This document shows positions 22,757 through 22,870 of a stretch of DNA of 22,870 bases, in pieces. The position numbers were made by a program, and so were the translations under genes. The notes beneath the pieces are model-generated. The model worked only from the letters and a program-made list of their open reading frames with translations. It was not told the origin of the DNA and did not search any database. Position 1 is the stretch's first letter; every line of letters starts with the position of its first letter. This stretch comes from Azonexus sp. Lineage in GTDB: Bacteria > Pseudomonadota > Gammaproteobacteria > Burkholderiales > Rhodocyclaceae. The stretch is taken from NCBI GenBank assembly GCA_031274715.1, contig JAISPT010000062.1, forward strand, positions 1 to 22,870. Direction: 5' to 3'.

Positions 22757-22870
22757 GGCCTGTTCACAGTAGCCAGATATAGGCACAAGCGAGAAGCAGG
22801 AAGGCGTTGAATCGATTGGCAAGTTTGTCGTATCGGGTTGCGATACGGCGGAACTGCTTGAGGCGATTGA
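22757..22870 (-). mobile_element. end of an IS5-family-like insertion sequence
   Basis: The outer end appears to be near 22757 (GGCCTGTTCACA), directly after CTAG at 22753-22756. CTAG fits the short YTAR-type target duplications of some IS5-family groups. The element continues beyond the window, so its other end and inverted repeat cannot be checked. Confidence 0.6.
22764..22870 (-). CDS. transposase C-terminus (partial)
   Basis: Only the last 34 codons are present, ending at the TGA at 22766-22764. The translation contains KQFRRIATRYDKLANRF and FLLLACAYIWLL, which is typical of the tail of IS5-family DDE transposases (RRIATRYDKLA). The 5' part and the catalytic residues are outside the window. 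Confidence 0.78.
   Translation of the reverse strand, partial: NRLKQFRRIATRYDKLANRFNAFLLLACAYIWLL

Noticed and set aside
1..22870. CRISPR arrays, tRNA or rRNA genes
   Set aside because: No regularly spaced direct repeats, and no stretch noticed with tRNA or rRNA features.

Overview
The window looks like part of the chromosome of a denitrifying, polyhydroxybutyrate-storing betaproteobacterium, most likely of the Rhodocyclales (Dechloromonas/Azonexus/Azoarcus type). The assignment rests on high GC with strong G/C third positions, norEF, a class I/II-like PHA synthase, a cobalamin-dependent ribonucleotide reductase, FNR/DNR-type control and chromosomal-integron attC-like sites. It was made from sequence reading alone, without a database search.

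Layout. (1) 1-2032, minus strand: a nitrogen-oxide/oxygen response operon (hemerythrin, DUF2249 protein, NnrS/heme-copper-oxidase-like membrane protein that runs off the window), preceded by a perfect TTTGAC-N4-GTCAAA box. (2) 2107-5829: a beta-CASP metallo-beta-lactamase RNase and PHA synthase in one minus-strand operon, divergent from a universal stress protein. (3) 5820-9400: a small hypothetical gene, norEF, and a minus-strand pair of an exported protein and a MocR-type regulator. (4) 9401-10949: a more AT-rich patch with a PD-(D/E)XK-like nuclease gene ending in an attC-like site, and a lipoprotein gene. (5) 11142-15791: fabI, a small protein-kinase-like protein, a Cys-phosphatase (DSP/PTP type), a MaoC-phosphotransacetylase fusion and acetate kinase, closed by a strong terminator. 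(6) 15894-18890: nrdJ with a tandem pair of NrdR-like boxes. (7) 18933-20150: a small AT-richer gene-cassette segment with two related attC-like sites and no integrase in view. (8) 20162-21056: short genes (an unnamed small family, YqaE/Pmp3, DUF2789). (9) 21060-22621: alkB-alkA DNA-alkylation repair operon, then the end of an IS5-family-like element at the window edge.

How it fits together: most genes point to life at low oxygen. Nitric-oxide handling (hemerythrin operon, norEF), carbon and reductant overflow (PhaC, Pta, AckA, FabI), oxygen-independent dNTP synthesis (NrdJ) and a Usp protein sit side by side. The least expected part is the kinase-like/phosphatase-like pair inside the acetate/PHB block. 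The fabI and pta upstream regions also share a dyad operator candidate, which suggests that the block has its own regulator.
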